Below are positions 1 through 7,497 of a stretch of 64,000 bases of DNA, piece after piece (position 1 is the first letter of the stretch; every line of letters begins with the position of its first letter). A program made the translations under genes and the position numbers. The notes under the pieces are model-generated. The model was given only the letters and a program-made list of their open reading frames with translations, was not told the origin of the DNA and did not search any database. Source of the DNA: Bifidobacterium sp. N4G05 (GTDB lineage: Bacteria > Actinomycetota > Actinomycetes > Actinomycetales > Bifidobacteriaceae); contig NZ_NJNQ01000005.1 of assembly GCF_002742445.1 (NCBI RefSeq), forward strand, positions 124,001-188,000, read 5' to 3'.

Positions 1-248
1 GGGGAGACGTCAATGTCATAAAACGTGGTCTGCGGCCAAATGATTCGTTTACGTCCCTGTACCGAGCAGATCATCGGGCGAGCCACCTGATAATCATAAA
101 AACCCTCGTTGTCGATATGACGCACCTCCTGTGAATCATATCGCGATACAAGATGCCGTATGACATTCGTCGCGGACTGGCAGGCATCATTCCAACCCTC
201 AAATGCGGCGATCAATATCGTCGTTCGTCTTGTCGTCTCCTCACACAT
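1..248 (-). CDS. PAC2 family protein (partial, cut by window start)
   Basis: Translating the minus strand from an ATG at 248 gives an open frame to the window edge. It starts MCEETTRRTTILIAAFEGWN and contains 'FYDYQVARP', which matches the start of actinobacterial PAC2 (proteasome assembly chaperone 2-like) proteins: 'AAFEGWNDA' followed by a 'DYQVxRP' stretch. About 82 residues are visible out of the usual 280 or so. These proteins are thought to have a purine-nucleoside-phosphorylase-like fold, but their biochemical role in bacteria is unproven. The family call is fairly sure. The start is less so, because no strong ribosome binding site precedes it. Confidence 0.8.
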   Translation of the reverse strand, partial: MCEETTRRTTILIAAFEGWNDACQSATNVIRHLVSRYDSQEVRHIDNEGFYDYQVARPMICSVQGRKRIIWPQTTFYDIDVS

Positions 249-1217
249 ATTTCAAATGTATAACGAAACCGTAGAGGCTGCGACACGCTTTTGCCGTCGG
301 TGAATGACAAGCATTCGCGATACCACTGAATCACTGCAAACAGTCAACGAAACAGTTAACAATCTATTTTCCATAGTGCCTTCAACCGTTTCTCATTTTG
401 TCCGATAATGTACACTGTGCGACAGTGATTCGACCGGGCTTCAAGAATGGCTTTATTTCAACGGTTTGAAGCCATGCTAATCAGCGGTCTGGACCGAAGC
501 CTGCCAAAGGTAGCCAAACCCGTATATGACAATTGGCTATGGGGATGAAGCGGCCCACGGCCTCGGTGTGCATTGCCCTTTGCCGTGGGTCGGTTTCATC
601 ATACCCGGCATCCATCTGCGGACGAACTCCGATGCGTCGCGGTAGGCCACCATGCCGTGCTCCGACCTCCAGAAGCCCTGCCATTCCGGCGTCTCGCGGC
701 TCCTTCGACATATGCTTGCCAACCTTTCGACGTTGTTTTCCTATCCATCCAAGGCATGGCGCGGAAAGCGGACGGACAGCCAAGGGCATGACTGGTTACG
801 CGGTGGAGTTCCATATCCCGACGGAGCATTTCATGTCCTCACTGACCAAGGTGTCCTCCACGACGAGGGCGAGGCACAGGGCTTGGATACGCCGGCACGC
901 GCGTGGCGTCTGGCGGGCCGCAATCGAAGCGGACGCATACAGAACGGAGCGCTTCGTCGCCTTGGCGATGGTGCAGTGGCCGGGGCCCTCGATCTACCCG
1001 GCGATGTCCTGCGCGGAGACGCTGAAGTCAGAGGAACCGGGAGAATTGAAGGGTGCGGAGAGGAAATAGGTTCGACCGAGCCGTTTCTTCCTCCGGGATG
1101 CAAGCGCGAACAACGGTTTGTTGTACCTGCGCTTGGCGAACGGACCATGCCCTTAGAATGGAATCAGCAAGCGCACAGCGAGGCGCTCGAATCGTTTTCC
1201 GATGTCGGGAGGTAGTC
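249..1217. other. Stretch without a convincing gene
   Basis: The first 230 bases are A+T-rich and probably hold the PAC2 promoter. From about 480 to 1200 the sequence is G+C-rich and several overlapping frames are open on both strands. None has a good ribosome binding site, a recognisable domain or a natural-looking composition. It may be decayed mobile or phage-derived DNA, given the integrase relic 1.5 kb away, but nothing in it identifies a parent gene. Confidence 0.5.
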
Positions 1218-1703
1218 ATGTCGATCGGTCAGGTTATCAAAGTCGTGCGCGAGGAGCGAGGTCTTACGCAGTCGCAGTTCGCGCATGAGCTGTTCGTCAC
1301 CCAACAGGCGCTTTCCCGCTGGGAGAAGGGAACGGCAGATCCGAGCATCGACATGATTCGGCTTATCAGCACCCGTTTTGAGGTGCCGATGGCGAGGCTT
1401 ATGGAGATGCCGGACAACGGTTTTTGCCAAAGTTGCGCCATGCCGTTCTATCGCCCGGAAGACCATGGCACCGAACCGGATGGAACGCGAAGCGGAGATT
1501 ATTGCAACTACTGCTATGACGACGGCGTTTTTCTTCAGGACTATGCCAATAGCGATGAATTGGTCGCCGCGTGTGCGCCGATGATGGCGGAATCCTGCCA
1601 TATCAGCGTCGAACAGGCCGAGGATTGCATGTCGGCGCTGCTGCCAAACCTCAAGCGGTGGCGGCATCAGGACGAGATCGATGCGGTGACGGAAGGGGAA
1701 TGA
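1218..1703 (+). CDS. Xre-family HTH regulator with C-terminal zinc ribbon
   Basis: The 161-residue product begins with a helix-turn-helix of the Cro/CI (Xre) type at about residues 5-58, including 'LTQSQFAHEL' and 'TQQALSRWEKG'. A putative zinc ribbon follows, with cysteines in 'CQSCAMPF' (near 70) and 'YCNYC' (near 95). This architecture is common among stand-alone regulators of unknown signal in Actinobacteria and Firmicutes. The start is set by a clear GGGAGGT ribosome binding site at 1207-1213. The stop lies three bases before the start of the GyrI-like gene, so the two are co-transcribed and the GyrI-like protein may supply the ligand sensing. The target DNA is unknown. Confidence 0.88.
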   Translation: MSIGQVIKVVREERGLTQSQFAHELFVTQQALSRWEKGTADPSIDMIRLISTRFEVPMARLMEMPDNGFCQSCAMPFYRPEDHGTEPDGTRSGDYCNYCYDDGVFLQDYANSDELVAACAPMMAESCHISVEQAEDCMSALLPNLKRWRHQDEIDAVTEGE

Positions 1704-1706
1704 GCG

Positions 1707-2357
1707 ATGGCGTTCGATTATAAGAAGGAGTATAAGGACCTGTATCAGCCGAAGACCATGCCGGCCATCGTCATGGTACCGGCGATGCGGTTCGTCGCGG
1801 TGGACGGTGTGGGCGACCCGAACGAAGAAGGCGGCGATTACGCCAAGGCGATGCAACTGCTTTACGGCATTTCGTTCACCGTCAAAATGAGCAAGAAGTC
1901 AAAGAACCCGGCCGAGCATATCGACGGGTACTTCGACTACACCGTGCCTCCGCTGGAGGGCTTATGGAGCATGGGGGAGGGTGTGCCCGGCGTCAATTAC
2001 GCGCACAAAGCCAACTTCCATTGGACTTCGATGATTCGTCTGCCGGAATTCGTGACCGATAAGGTCTTTGCGTGGGCCAAGGCATCGTTTGCCGCCAAAC
2101 ACCCGGAATCCGAAGTCAATCGCGCATATCTCTTCGATTTCGATGAAGGCGTGGTCGCGCAGGTCATGCACAAGGGCCCGTACGACGACGAGCCCGCAAC
2201 CGTGGCGATTCTGGATGACTACGCGCGCTCGCAAGGCTACGAGCTCGACCTCTCCGACGCCCGCCGACATCACGAAATCTACATATCCGATCCGCGCCGA
2301 GCAAAACCGGAAAACCTCAAAACCGTCATCCGTCATCCGGTAGTGAAGGTGGGTTGA
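1707..2357 (+). CDS. GyrI-like small-molecule-binding domain protein
   Basis: This 216-residue protein starts MAFDYKKEYKDLYQPK and contains 'MRFVAVDGVGDPN', the opening strand of the GyrI-like/SOUL fold, then 'KNPAEHIDGYFDYTVPPLEGLW' in split form and 'VMHKGPYDDEPATV' near residue 155. Homologues are annotated as GyrI-like domain proteins, some of which bind or hydrolyse small aromatic compounds. It follows the Xre/zinc-ribbon gene after a 3-base gap, so it probably acts with that regulator as its effector-binding partner. Its 3' end overlaps the integrase relic on the other strand by about 30 bases, which suggests the relic was truncated at this point. Confidence 0.88.
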   Translation: MAFDYKKEYKDLYQPKTMPAIVMVPAMRFVAVDGVGDPNEEGGDYAKAMQLLYGISFTVKMSKKSKNPAEHIDGYFDYTVPPLEGLWSMGEGVPGVNYAHKANFHWTSMIRLPEFVTDKVFAWAKASFAAKHPESEVNRAYLFDFDEGVVAQVMHKGPYDDEPATVAILDDYARSQGYELDLSDARRHHEIYISDPRRAKPENLKTVIRHPVVKVG

Positions 2358-2922
2358 CTTTCAGCGAACTGCTCGAAGCGCTCACCGGGCGGACCATCTT
2401 GGCCGGGTTCCTCCGTATGAGGTTTTCGTCACGCGCGGCCTCAAGCGCGTTCTTCAGGACGGACCAAGTGATCGTGGCCGTCTTCGGGCTGTAGCACTTC
2501 AGGCCGTCCTGAATGTCGGCCATGTCCCTTATGGCCCAGCGAGTTGATGCGCCTCGCGCCGGCTATCCTGTTCAGCCGCACGATGGCGTTCTCGTAGCTT
2601 CGCCTGCTGTTCGGACGCAGGTTGGCCTCGGCCCGCTCGTGGTACCAAGTCTCCAGCCAGTCCATGAGGCGCGGCGACGGCGAGTTCGGCGTGAAGCCCT
2701 TGCGCACGTATGCGTCCAGCTTCATCCTGAGCCTCGCGTTCGCCACCGCCTTGGTCTTGCCTTGGGCCGCCTCCTGCGCCCGGTGGCCCTGTCGGGCTCT
2801 ATGTCTATCGCGGCGTGCCAGATTCCATCGGCGCTTCTGTATGTCGAACCGCCGCCACCCATTGCCATCGTTGGTCTCCCGTCGTGTGAAATGCGTAGCC
2901 ACAATGGGCCACCCAGAGGCAT
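2326..2922 (-). pseudogene. Tyrosine recombinase (integrase) relic, frameshifted and truncated
   Basis: The reading frame must be changed twice to follow the homology. Residues from 2922 downward give an N-terminal Arm-binding segment ('GGGGSTYRSADGIWHAAI', 'DRATGRRRR'). A shift near 2770 is needed to continue into 'KLDAYVRKGFTPNSPS' and the SAM-like core-binding helix 'NSRRSYENAIVRLNRIAG'. A second shift near 2523 returns to the first frame for 'LKNALEAARDENLIRRNPA'. The sequence then runs into the GyrI-like gene. The whole catalytic domain (R, H-x-x-R, Y residues) is missing, so even a corrected reading would be inactive. It marks an old phage or island insertion. The family assignment is firm; exact edges are not. 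Confidence 0.85.
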
Positions 2923-3154
2923 CCACAGTTACCTGTGCGAAATGAAGACCGTTGGAATTAAGCCGTTTCTAAGATTCCCGAATAGTTAGCCGATAATGTA
3001 TGTTATGTCAGAAAAGTATGCCCGCCTTCGACTGACACTCTCTTCTGTACATAACATCGTGGATTACGCCAGCACGTCCCTTTCAGGACTTTGCTCGGAC
3101 ATAATCCAACGGTATGACGGGTGGCGTCTTCGCTGCGCTGGACGCCTTTCATGG

Positions 3155-3523
3155 TCAGCCTTTGATGGCTCGATTGAGTTTTCTTTCCATTTCGCTTTTC
3201 ATGCCATTCCTGGCCTGCAGATACATAAACACCAGCTCCGCGGCAATCAGCAAAATCATCAGCGCGGCTGACGGCCATCCTACTTGCTCGTAGAAATGCC
3301 GGAATTTTACGGAAAAACCAGATTTGAACATCGTATATACCGGGTATGGCAAGGCGCCAATAACCAATGAGGCGAAGTGTAAACCGACAATCGGCCAACG
3401 TACTGGATATACGTCGCGCTTGGTTTTTGAGAAGATATTTCCGCGAATCGCGGTAACCGAACAAATGTTCACTGCAATGACTGCCGCGACAATCCACAGC
3501 AATGCCGGCAGAATATCAGGCAT
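3155..3523 (-). CDS. Small membrane protein of unknown function
   Basis: The 122-residue product has about four hydrophobic segments: residues 5-24 ('ALLWIVAAVIAVNIC'), 42-62, 64-72 and 84-104 ('AALMILLIAAELVFMYL'). A basic tail ('MKSEMERKLNRAIKG') is probably cytoplasmic. The start ATG is preceded by AGGGGAG at good spacing. It does not match a family I recognise. The gene stands alone between the integrase relic and the FtsR homologue, so it may belong to the variable edge of the region. Confidence 0.75.
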   Translation of the reverse strand: MPDILPALLWIVAAVIAVNICSVTAIRGNIFSKTKRDVYPVRWPIVGLHFASLVIGALPYPVYTMFKSGFSVKFRHFYEQVGWPSAALMILLIAAELVFMYLQARNGMKSEMERKLNRAIKG

Positions 3524-3629
3524 GCGACACTCCCCTGTTGTAATCCGTCTCTACATATCTACCGTATATCGATGACCATGTAACCCGACTTGGCCTGTTC
3601 AACCTATGCGGTATCGCCAAACCTGTATA

Positions 3630-4253
3630 TTACAGTGAAACAGCGGTGTGTGCCTGCCGCTTCGCATCAAGCTTCTTTTTCATGCGCATCGCAGCGATGT
3701 CGTCAACAGGACGGGTCGAGTCCGCGGTGGAAGGCATTGTAGATAAATCGACATACTCCTCGTGTTCAAGAGCATCCCTGATTTGCTTCCACAGGGATCC
3801 CATGGATACTCCGAACACTGCCCTACCGCTTTGCAACAGTGCCATCATTTGCTCGCTGTCCGTGCATTCGTGCACATGCTGTCCATCACACATAATAGTG
3901 ATGTTTTCCAGCTGCTCAGTAGTGCGTTGCGTTAGAAAGCCAATGGCAGCCGTCACATTCTGCAGATTGATGCCCGCATCAAGCAGTTTTTTCGACACGG
4001 CAAGAATCACCACATCCTTGAACGAATACAATCTACGTGACCCAGACCCATGCGATGGAGTGATGGAAGGCTCCACAATCTGCCTGCGCGCCCAATAATC
4101 AAGCTGACGATAAGTGATGCCGGACACCCTCGATGCCACTGAACCCTTATAGCCACGCGTCACCAGCTGTGCATCGCTTGCGGGAAACAACTCCCCCTGT
4201 ACCGCAGTCGGCACATGCAGATGCAACCGCATTGTTGGCCCTGCCTCATTCAT
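3630..4253 (-). CDS. ftsR: MerR-family regulator, FtsR type
   Basis: The 207-residue protein carries a MerR-like winged HTH at about residues 33-100 ('ASRVSGITYRQLDYWARR', 'GSGSRRLYSFKDVVIL') and a longer helical C-terminal half, the arrangement of the actinobacterial FtsR/Rv1828 group. FtsR activates ftsZ in Corynebacterium. The gene lies directly downstream of a GarA-like FHA gene, the same pairing as Rv1827-Rv1828 in Mycobacterium, which supports the assignment. An AGGAGA ribosome binding site precedes the chosen ATG. The regulatory target in this organism is inferred by homology. Confidence 0.85.
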   Translation of the reverse strand: MNEAGPTMRLHLHVPTAVQGELFPASDAQLVTRGYKGSVASRVSGITYRQLDYWARRQIVEPSITPSHGSGSRRLYSFKDVVILAVSKKLLDAGINLQNVTAAIGFLTQRTTEQLENITIMCDGQHVHECTDSEQMMALLQSGRAVFGVSMGSLWKQIRDALEHEEYVDLSTMPSTADSTRPVDDIAAMRMKKKLDAKRQAHTAVSL

Positions 4254-4350
4254 CGCATTCTCCTACGACACATAAACAACGCCCATGAGCCTCTGTATGA
4301 AGCCCATGGGCGCGAAGCTGTTGTACACAGTTTATCCCGCATCACGCGGA

Positions 4351-4800
4351 TCAACCGGCAATGACGGCCTTATTGTCGAAATAAACCAAACGGAACTTGC
4401 CAAGAATGATTTCATCGCCATTCTTAAGTTCCTGCTGATCAACACGCTGACGGTTCACATACGTGCCATTCAAGCTTCCCGCATCGATGACGCAATACCT
4501 GCCATTCGACCTGCGGAACACCGCGTGGGCGCGAGAAACCGTAGAATCATCCAAAAGGATATCGGCACTCGGATCACGGCCGACGGTAATCTCATCCTCA
4601 TCGAGAAGATACCGCGACCCCGATACCGCTCCCCTAGTCGAGATCAGCAGCGCCGTGCCGTCGGCAAGACGCATAATGGTTTCAAGGTCCTCCTTCGTCA
4701 GAGGACGGTCTCCGGTGGAAGTAACCGGTACAGTTATTGCAGGAAGGCCAATGATGGTCGTTTCACCTGCGCTTGGAATCGGATCAGTCATAGTCGCCAT
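4351..4800 (-). CDS. garA: FHA-domain protein, GarA/OdhI homologue
   Basis: An N-terminal segment holds the 'GETTIIG' phosphorylation-type motif. A forkhead-associated domain follows, with 'GRDPSAD', 'SRAHA' and 'SLNGTYVN', residues typical of phosphothreonine binding. GarA and OdhI are phosphorylated on the ETT motif by a PknG-type kinase and then bind and restrain 2-oxoglutarate dehydrogenase, glutamate dehydrogenase or glutamate synthase. The product is about 150 residues. The start could also be the ATG at 4809, but AAGGG is better spaced from 4800. The downstream FtsR homologue is in the same direction. The actual partner enzyme cannot be told from this window. Confidence 0.88.
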   Translation of the reverse strand: MATMTDPIPSAGETTIIGLPAITVPVTSTGDRPLTKEDLETIMRLADGTALLISTRGAVSGSRYLLDEDEITVGRDPSADILLDDSTVSRAHAVFRRSNGRYCVIDAGSLNGTYVNRQRVDQQELKNGDEIILGKFRLVYFDNKAVIAG

Positions 4801-4873
4801 TCTAGTCATTACCCTTACAAATAGCCGGCATTGAGGCCGGCATGGTCACGAATCATACACCGCAAAGCGGGTT

Positions 4874-5086
4874 TCACCCCTCAGTTTTGTCAATAATCGA
4901 CACGAACTGGTCGTGCGGCAGCATGTCGTCATAGCTACGCCAACGGCGTTCCAGCTCACGATTTGCCTCGTCATGCTGTTGTTGCCCAAGTTTGGCATAA
5001 GCTTTCAGCTCGTTCGGTCCCATATCTTTGACCGGCTGATTGAGATTCAATGCTTCGTCACTCACAGACAGCCATTGTAGCCACAC
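4874..5086 (-). CDS. Small charged protein of unknown function
   Basis: The frame encodes up to 70 residues, rich in charged and amide residues ('KLGQQQHDEANRELERRWRS'), with a predicted long helix in the middle and no membrane segment. The start at 5086 is GTG. An in-frame GTG at 5065 giving a 63-residue protein (VSDEALNLNQ...) is equally possible, and neither has a strong ribosome binding site. It lies 73 bases upstream of the GarA gene and may be part of that transcript. No family recognised. Confidence 0.6.
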   Translation of the reverse strand: MWLQWLSVSDEALNLNQPVKDMGPNELKAYAKLGQQQHDEANRELERRWRSYDDMLPHDQFVSIIDKTEG

Positions 5087-5103
5087 ACCCTGAAAGAGTA
5101 CGA

Positions 5104-5134
5104 AAAAGCCCGGATACAGCGTGTGCCCGGGCTT
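5104..5134 (-). terminator. Rho-independent terminator
   Basis: Arms AAGCCCGG (5106-5113) and CCGGGCTT pair across a 13-base loop. On the minus strand the stem is followed by TTTTTC. It ends the transcript of the 43-residue peptide gene. Confidence 0.8.
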
Positions 5135-5171
5135 AAATCACATTTAAAGATCAATATTACAAAGAATAATT

Positions 5172-5303
5172 TCAGCGCTGCTCGTCGATCATTTCCTGCA
5201 GTGCCTTGTTGACGGACGGAGAACCGGCCGCCATGGACAGGGCGTTGATGCCGCTGATTTCGAAACCACGCTTGATTGCGGAGAAAATCTGATTCTTGTT
5301 CAT
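5172..5303 (-). CDS. 43-residue peptide with its own terminator
   Basis: This short frame encodes 43 residues beginning MNKNQIFSAIKRGFEISG and ending QEMIDEQR. An excellent AAGGAAA ribosome binding site lies 5 bases before the ATG, and a strong rho-independent terminator follows about 40 bases after the stop, so it looks like a deliberate monocistronic unit. The peptide has an amphipathic N-terminal helix, a small-residue stretch ('SMAAGSPS') and a charged C-terminal helix. It has no cysteine and no obvious secretion signal or double-glycine site. I do not recognise it; signalling peptide, small regulator or bacteriocin-like roles are all unproven. Confidence 0.7.
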   Translation of the reverse strand: MNKNQIFSAIKRGFEISGINALSMAAGSPSVNKALQEMIDEQR

Positions 5304-5708
5304 GTTATTTCCTTAGTGCTCGTTTTCTTTGACGCACCTTGCGTCTTACCATCTTCTGTTGTTGACAAGTACCAATATAGAGATTTGTCAGACTGAAATC
5401 ATTGCCCGACCATTCGTTTTATAGCAAAATCATCGGTTACTCTTGAATTAAGAGCATTGACTGGAGAGTATGGTTTCGGCCAGCGAGTTCGCCCTGCCGG
5501 CCGCTACATACGACACGCCTGAAACGACGCCCAAACCGACGAAAACGAGCCAGTCGAAACCACTGCAGACCCTACTGCAGACCGAAACGCCCATGACCAT
5601 GAGAGCCACCGTCCAAACCCGACGGCCGCCACCCATTTCCGACACGCCGAACGAAACGGCGGAATCCCAACGAAACCAACAAAAAAAGCGGCACATCATG
5701 CCGCCCGA
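5304..5708. other. Intergenic region with promoter-like inverted repeat
   Basis: It contains the upstream region of the 43-residue peptide gene and the terminator of the tRNA cluster. The arms TTGACAA (5362-5368) and TTGTCA (5385-5390) form an imperfect dyad that could be an operator or overlap the peptide promoter. Open frames on both strands between 5448 and 5718 have no usable start context, and one runs through the tRNA terminator, so I do not call a gene. Confidence 0.55.
5680..5704 (-). terminator. Terminator of the tRNA cluster
   Basis: GCGGCA (5688-5693) pairs with TGCCGC (5699-5704) around a 5-base loop. On the minus strand a run of seven T follows. It lies just downstream of tRNA-Val(CAC). 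Confidence 0.85.
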
Positions 5709-5784
5709 TGGTGGGTGATATAGGAATCGAACCTATGACCCCTTCCGTGTGAAGGAAGTGCGCTAGCCGCTGCGCCAATCACCC
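5709..5784 (-). tRNA. tRNA-Val (CAC)
   Basis: The minus strand folds into a full cloverleaf with acceptor GGGTGAT/ATCACCC and a TTCGATTC T-loop. The anticodon loop TTCACAC gives CAC, which reads GUG. The 3' CCA is encoded (5709-5711). It is the last gene of a four-tRNA cluster. Confidence 0.96.
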
Positions 5785-5815
5785 AATAATGGTTGTACAG
5801 GAACTCATGTCCCAG

Positions 5816-5887
5816 TGGGCGATACAAGATTCGAACTTGTGACCCCTTCCGTGTCAGGGAAGTGCGCTACCTCTGCGCCAACCGCCC
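5816..5887 (-). tRNA. tRNA-Val (GAC)
   Basis: A 72-base cloverleaf has acceptor GGGCGGT/ATCGCCC (one G-U pair) and anticodon loop CTGACAC, giving GAC. CCA is not encoded. It shares most of its D-arm and anticodon-stem sequence with the neighbouring tRNA-Val(CAC), pointing to local duplication and divergence. Confidence 0.96.
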
Positions 5888-5926
5888 AGGTTATCCATCA
5901 CGCCAACTTACGTCGAGCACAATGAG

Positions 5927-5997
5927 AGGTGGGTACGAGAGTCGAACTCGTCTATACGGCTTTGCAGGCCGCTGCCTAACCGCTTGGCTAACCCACC
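5927..5997 (-). tRNA. tRNA-Cys (GCA)
   Basis: A 71-base cloverleaf has acceptor GGTGGGT/ACCCACC, U73 as expected for cysteine, and anticodon loop CTGCAAA, giving GCA. CCA is not encoded. Confidence 0.96.
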
Positions 5998-6027
5998 TTA
6001 AAGGTCGATAATCAATCGGAACCTTAG

Positions 6028-6100
6028 AGCGGACAACGGGACTCGAACCCGCGGTCTCAACCTTGGCAAGGTTGCGCTTTACCAACTAAGCTATGTCCGC
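6028..6100 (-). tRNA. tRNA-Gly (GCC)
   Basis: A 73-base cloverleaf has acceptor GCGGACA/TGTCCGC, U73 and anticodon loop TTGCCAA, giving GCC. It is the promoter-proximal member of the Gly-Cys-Val-Val cluster. Confidence 0.96.
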
Positions 6101-6198
6101 ATGTGCTCTGCAGTATCACTGCCTGAGCACGAGTATTTACTATAATCACATTCCCGTAATTTGCAAATCAGCGTGTCGCGCCTTTTCGGGACGCGATG

Positions 6199-6921
6199 TC
6201 AACCGAAATACTCTTCGACGGACTGCGCAAGTTCGCTTACGGTATCGATGACTTGGTATGCGCCATGCTCCTTAAGCTCGCCTGGCTCAGCATAGCCCCA
6301 TCCGCATCCCAAGCAATCCAGACCGCACGCCTTGGCCCCATCGGCATCGGTCCAGCGATCGCCAACCATCAACGCACGATCACCGGCAGCCTCATCAAAA
6401 CCGATATGCTCAAACGCCCAACGGATCACCTGATCCTTGTCAAGGCGGGAATTATCGGTGCTTGCACCATAAATACCGTCGACCATCGTATCCAAGTGGA
6501 AATGCTCACAAATCGGAATGCACTGATACTGCGGCTTGCAACTGGCAATCGCCAGATAATATCCATCAGCACGCAATTTGGTCAGCTGCTCCGGAATACC
6601 CTCGTAGATGGTATTGTTCAAACGCCCCGGCACTTTCTGCCCGGGATTGTTGGGATCGTCGAACACAGCCTCATCTGCATAATACCTGCGATAAATAGCA
6701 ATGCCCTCATCAAGACGATCTTCAGGAATATCGTTGCGCTGCAGGGATTCAATAATCGCAGGACCGATGAATCGCTGTAACTCCTCACCATCCGGGACCG
6801 GATACCCCAATTCCTCGAACACCTTGACCACACAGCCGATGATTCCCGGATCGGATTTGGTCAGCGTACCGTCGAGGTCAAGCAGAACGACTTTCTTGGA
6901 TTGCTTGGTCTGTTCGGACAT
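6199..6921 (-). CDS. HAD-superfamily phosphatase, phosphoglycolate-phosphatase-like
   Basis: The 240-residue protein shows all four HAD motifs: I 'DLDGTLT' near residue 15, II 'AIASCKP' near 129, the motif III lysine in the 'RLDKDQV' area, and IV 'VGDRWTDADGA' near 195. A helical cap is inserted after motif I, as in the Gph/5'-nucleotidase-like branch. It probably dephosphorylates a small phosphate ester in the cytoplasm. The substrate cannot be told from sequence. It lies alone between the tRNA cluster and rbpA. Confidence 0.87.
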   Translation of the reverse strand: MSEQTKQSKKVVLLDLDGTLTKSDPGIIGCVVKVFEELGYPVPDGEELQRFIGPAIIESLQRNDIPEDRLDEGIAIYRRYYADEAVFDDPNNPGQKVPGRLNNTIYEGIPEQLTKLRADGYYLAIASCKPQYQCIPICEHFHLDTMVDGIYGASTDNSRLDKDQVIRWAFEHIGFDEAAGDRALMVGDRWTDADGAKACGLDCLGCGWGYAEPGELKEHGAYQVIDTVSELAQSVEEYFG

Positions 6922-6986
6922 GAATTGGTTCTCCCTTTATTCCTATCGATTCGTTTTCATCGATGTGATACCTGTTGACGCTAACA

Positions 6987-7017
6987 ATTATGCCCAGCCA
7001 TACTGACTGGGCATAAT
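6987..7017 (-). terminator. Terminator downstream of rbpA
   Basis: An 11-base perfect stem, ATTATGCCCAG with CTGGGCATAAT, lies just after the rbpA stop. The minus-strand tail TTGTT is only moderately T-rich. Confidence 0.7.
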
Positions 7018-7041
7018 GTTCAAGTGTCGTTCAACTGCAGG

Positions 7042-7389
7042 TCACTCGTAGTCTGGGAACCAACCGTCACGATGCATCTGCAGTCGCTTCTCAAGCAGCG
7101 TCTTCAACTCGTCTTCGGTACGACGTTCCAGCAGCATGTCCCAGTGTGTACGAGTCGGCTTGGAGATTTCGTCGTCCTCACGATCCTCATCGCCCTCACG
7201 ACGCGCAGCCATGCCGCAACGGCATTCCCATTCCTCCGGAATCTCCGCGCCCTCAGCGAACGGCAGAATCGTACGGTGCCCTTTCGGGCACACATATGCG
7301 ACGTCGTTTCGTGCCGCGAAATCCACATTGTCATCGGATTCCAACGACTTTGCGCCGATGCTCATGCCTCGCAGGCTGCGTTCTGCCAT
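7042..7389 (-). CDS. rbpA: RNA polymerase-binding protein RbpA
   Basis: The 115-residue protein has the RbpA layout: N-terminal tail 'MAERSLRGMSIGAKSLE', the core 'AYVCPKGHRTILPFAEGAE' with a zinc-ribbon-like 'CRCG', and the sigma-interacting C-terminal part 'TRTHWDMLLERRT' and 'LLEKRLQMHR'. RbpA binds actinobacterial RNA polymerase and primary sigma factor and stabilises the open promoter complex. It is the next gene after helY on the same strand, 108 bases away, and is followed by its own hairpin terminator. The family is restricted to Actinobacteria, which supports the organism assignment. Confidence 0.97.
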   Translation of the reverse strand: MAERSLRGMSIGAKSLESDDNVDFAARNDVAYVCPKGHRTILPFAEGAEIPEEWECRCGMAARREGDEDREDDEISKPTRTHWDMLLERRTEDELKTLLEKRLQMHRDGWFPDYE

Positions 7390-7497
7390 ATTGCCTTTGC
7401 CTCCTTGGGATTGTCCGCTCTTTCTAAGCTACAGAACAGTTCGGACGTGTCTTTTATTCCTTGTTCGTTTGCTGATTGCCGATTTTTACTGTCAATT

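Noticed and set aside
481-1215. Several long overlapping open frames on both strands
   Set aside because: They lack ribosome binding sites and recognisable domains, and the high G+C content keeps many frames open by chance.
2999-3057. Inverted repeat ATGTTATGT/ACATAACAT
   Set aside because: Only nine bases per arm with a 40-base gap. It may be an insertion-element end, but no partner or gene supports that.
5448-5718. Open frames on both strands ahead of the tRNA cluster
   Set aside because: The minus frame starts inside the tRNA terminator stem and the plus frame is low-complexity. Neither looks coding.
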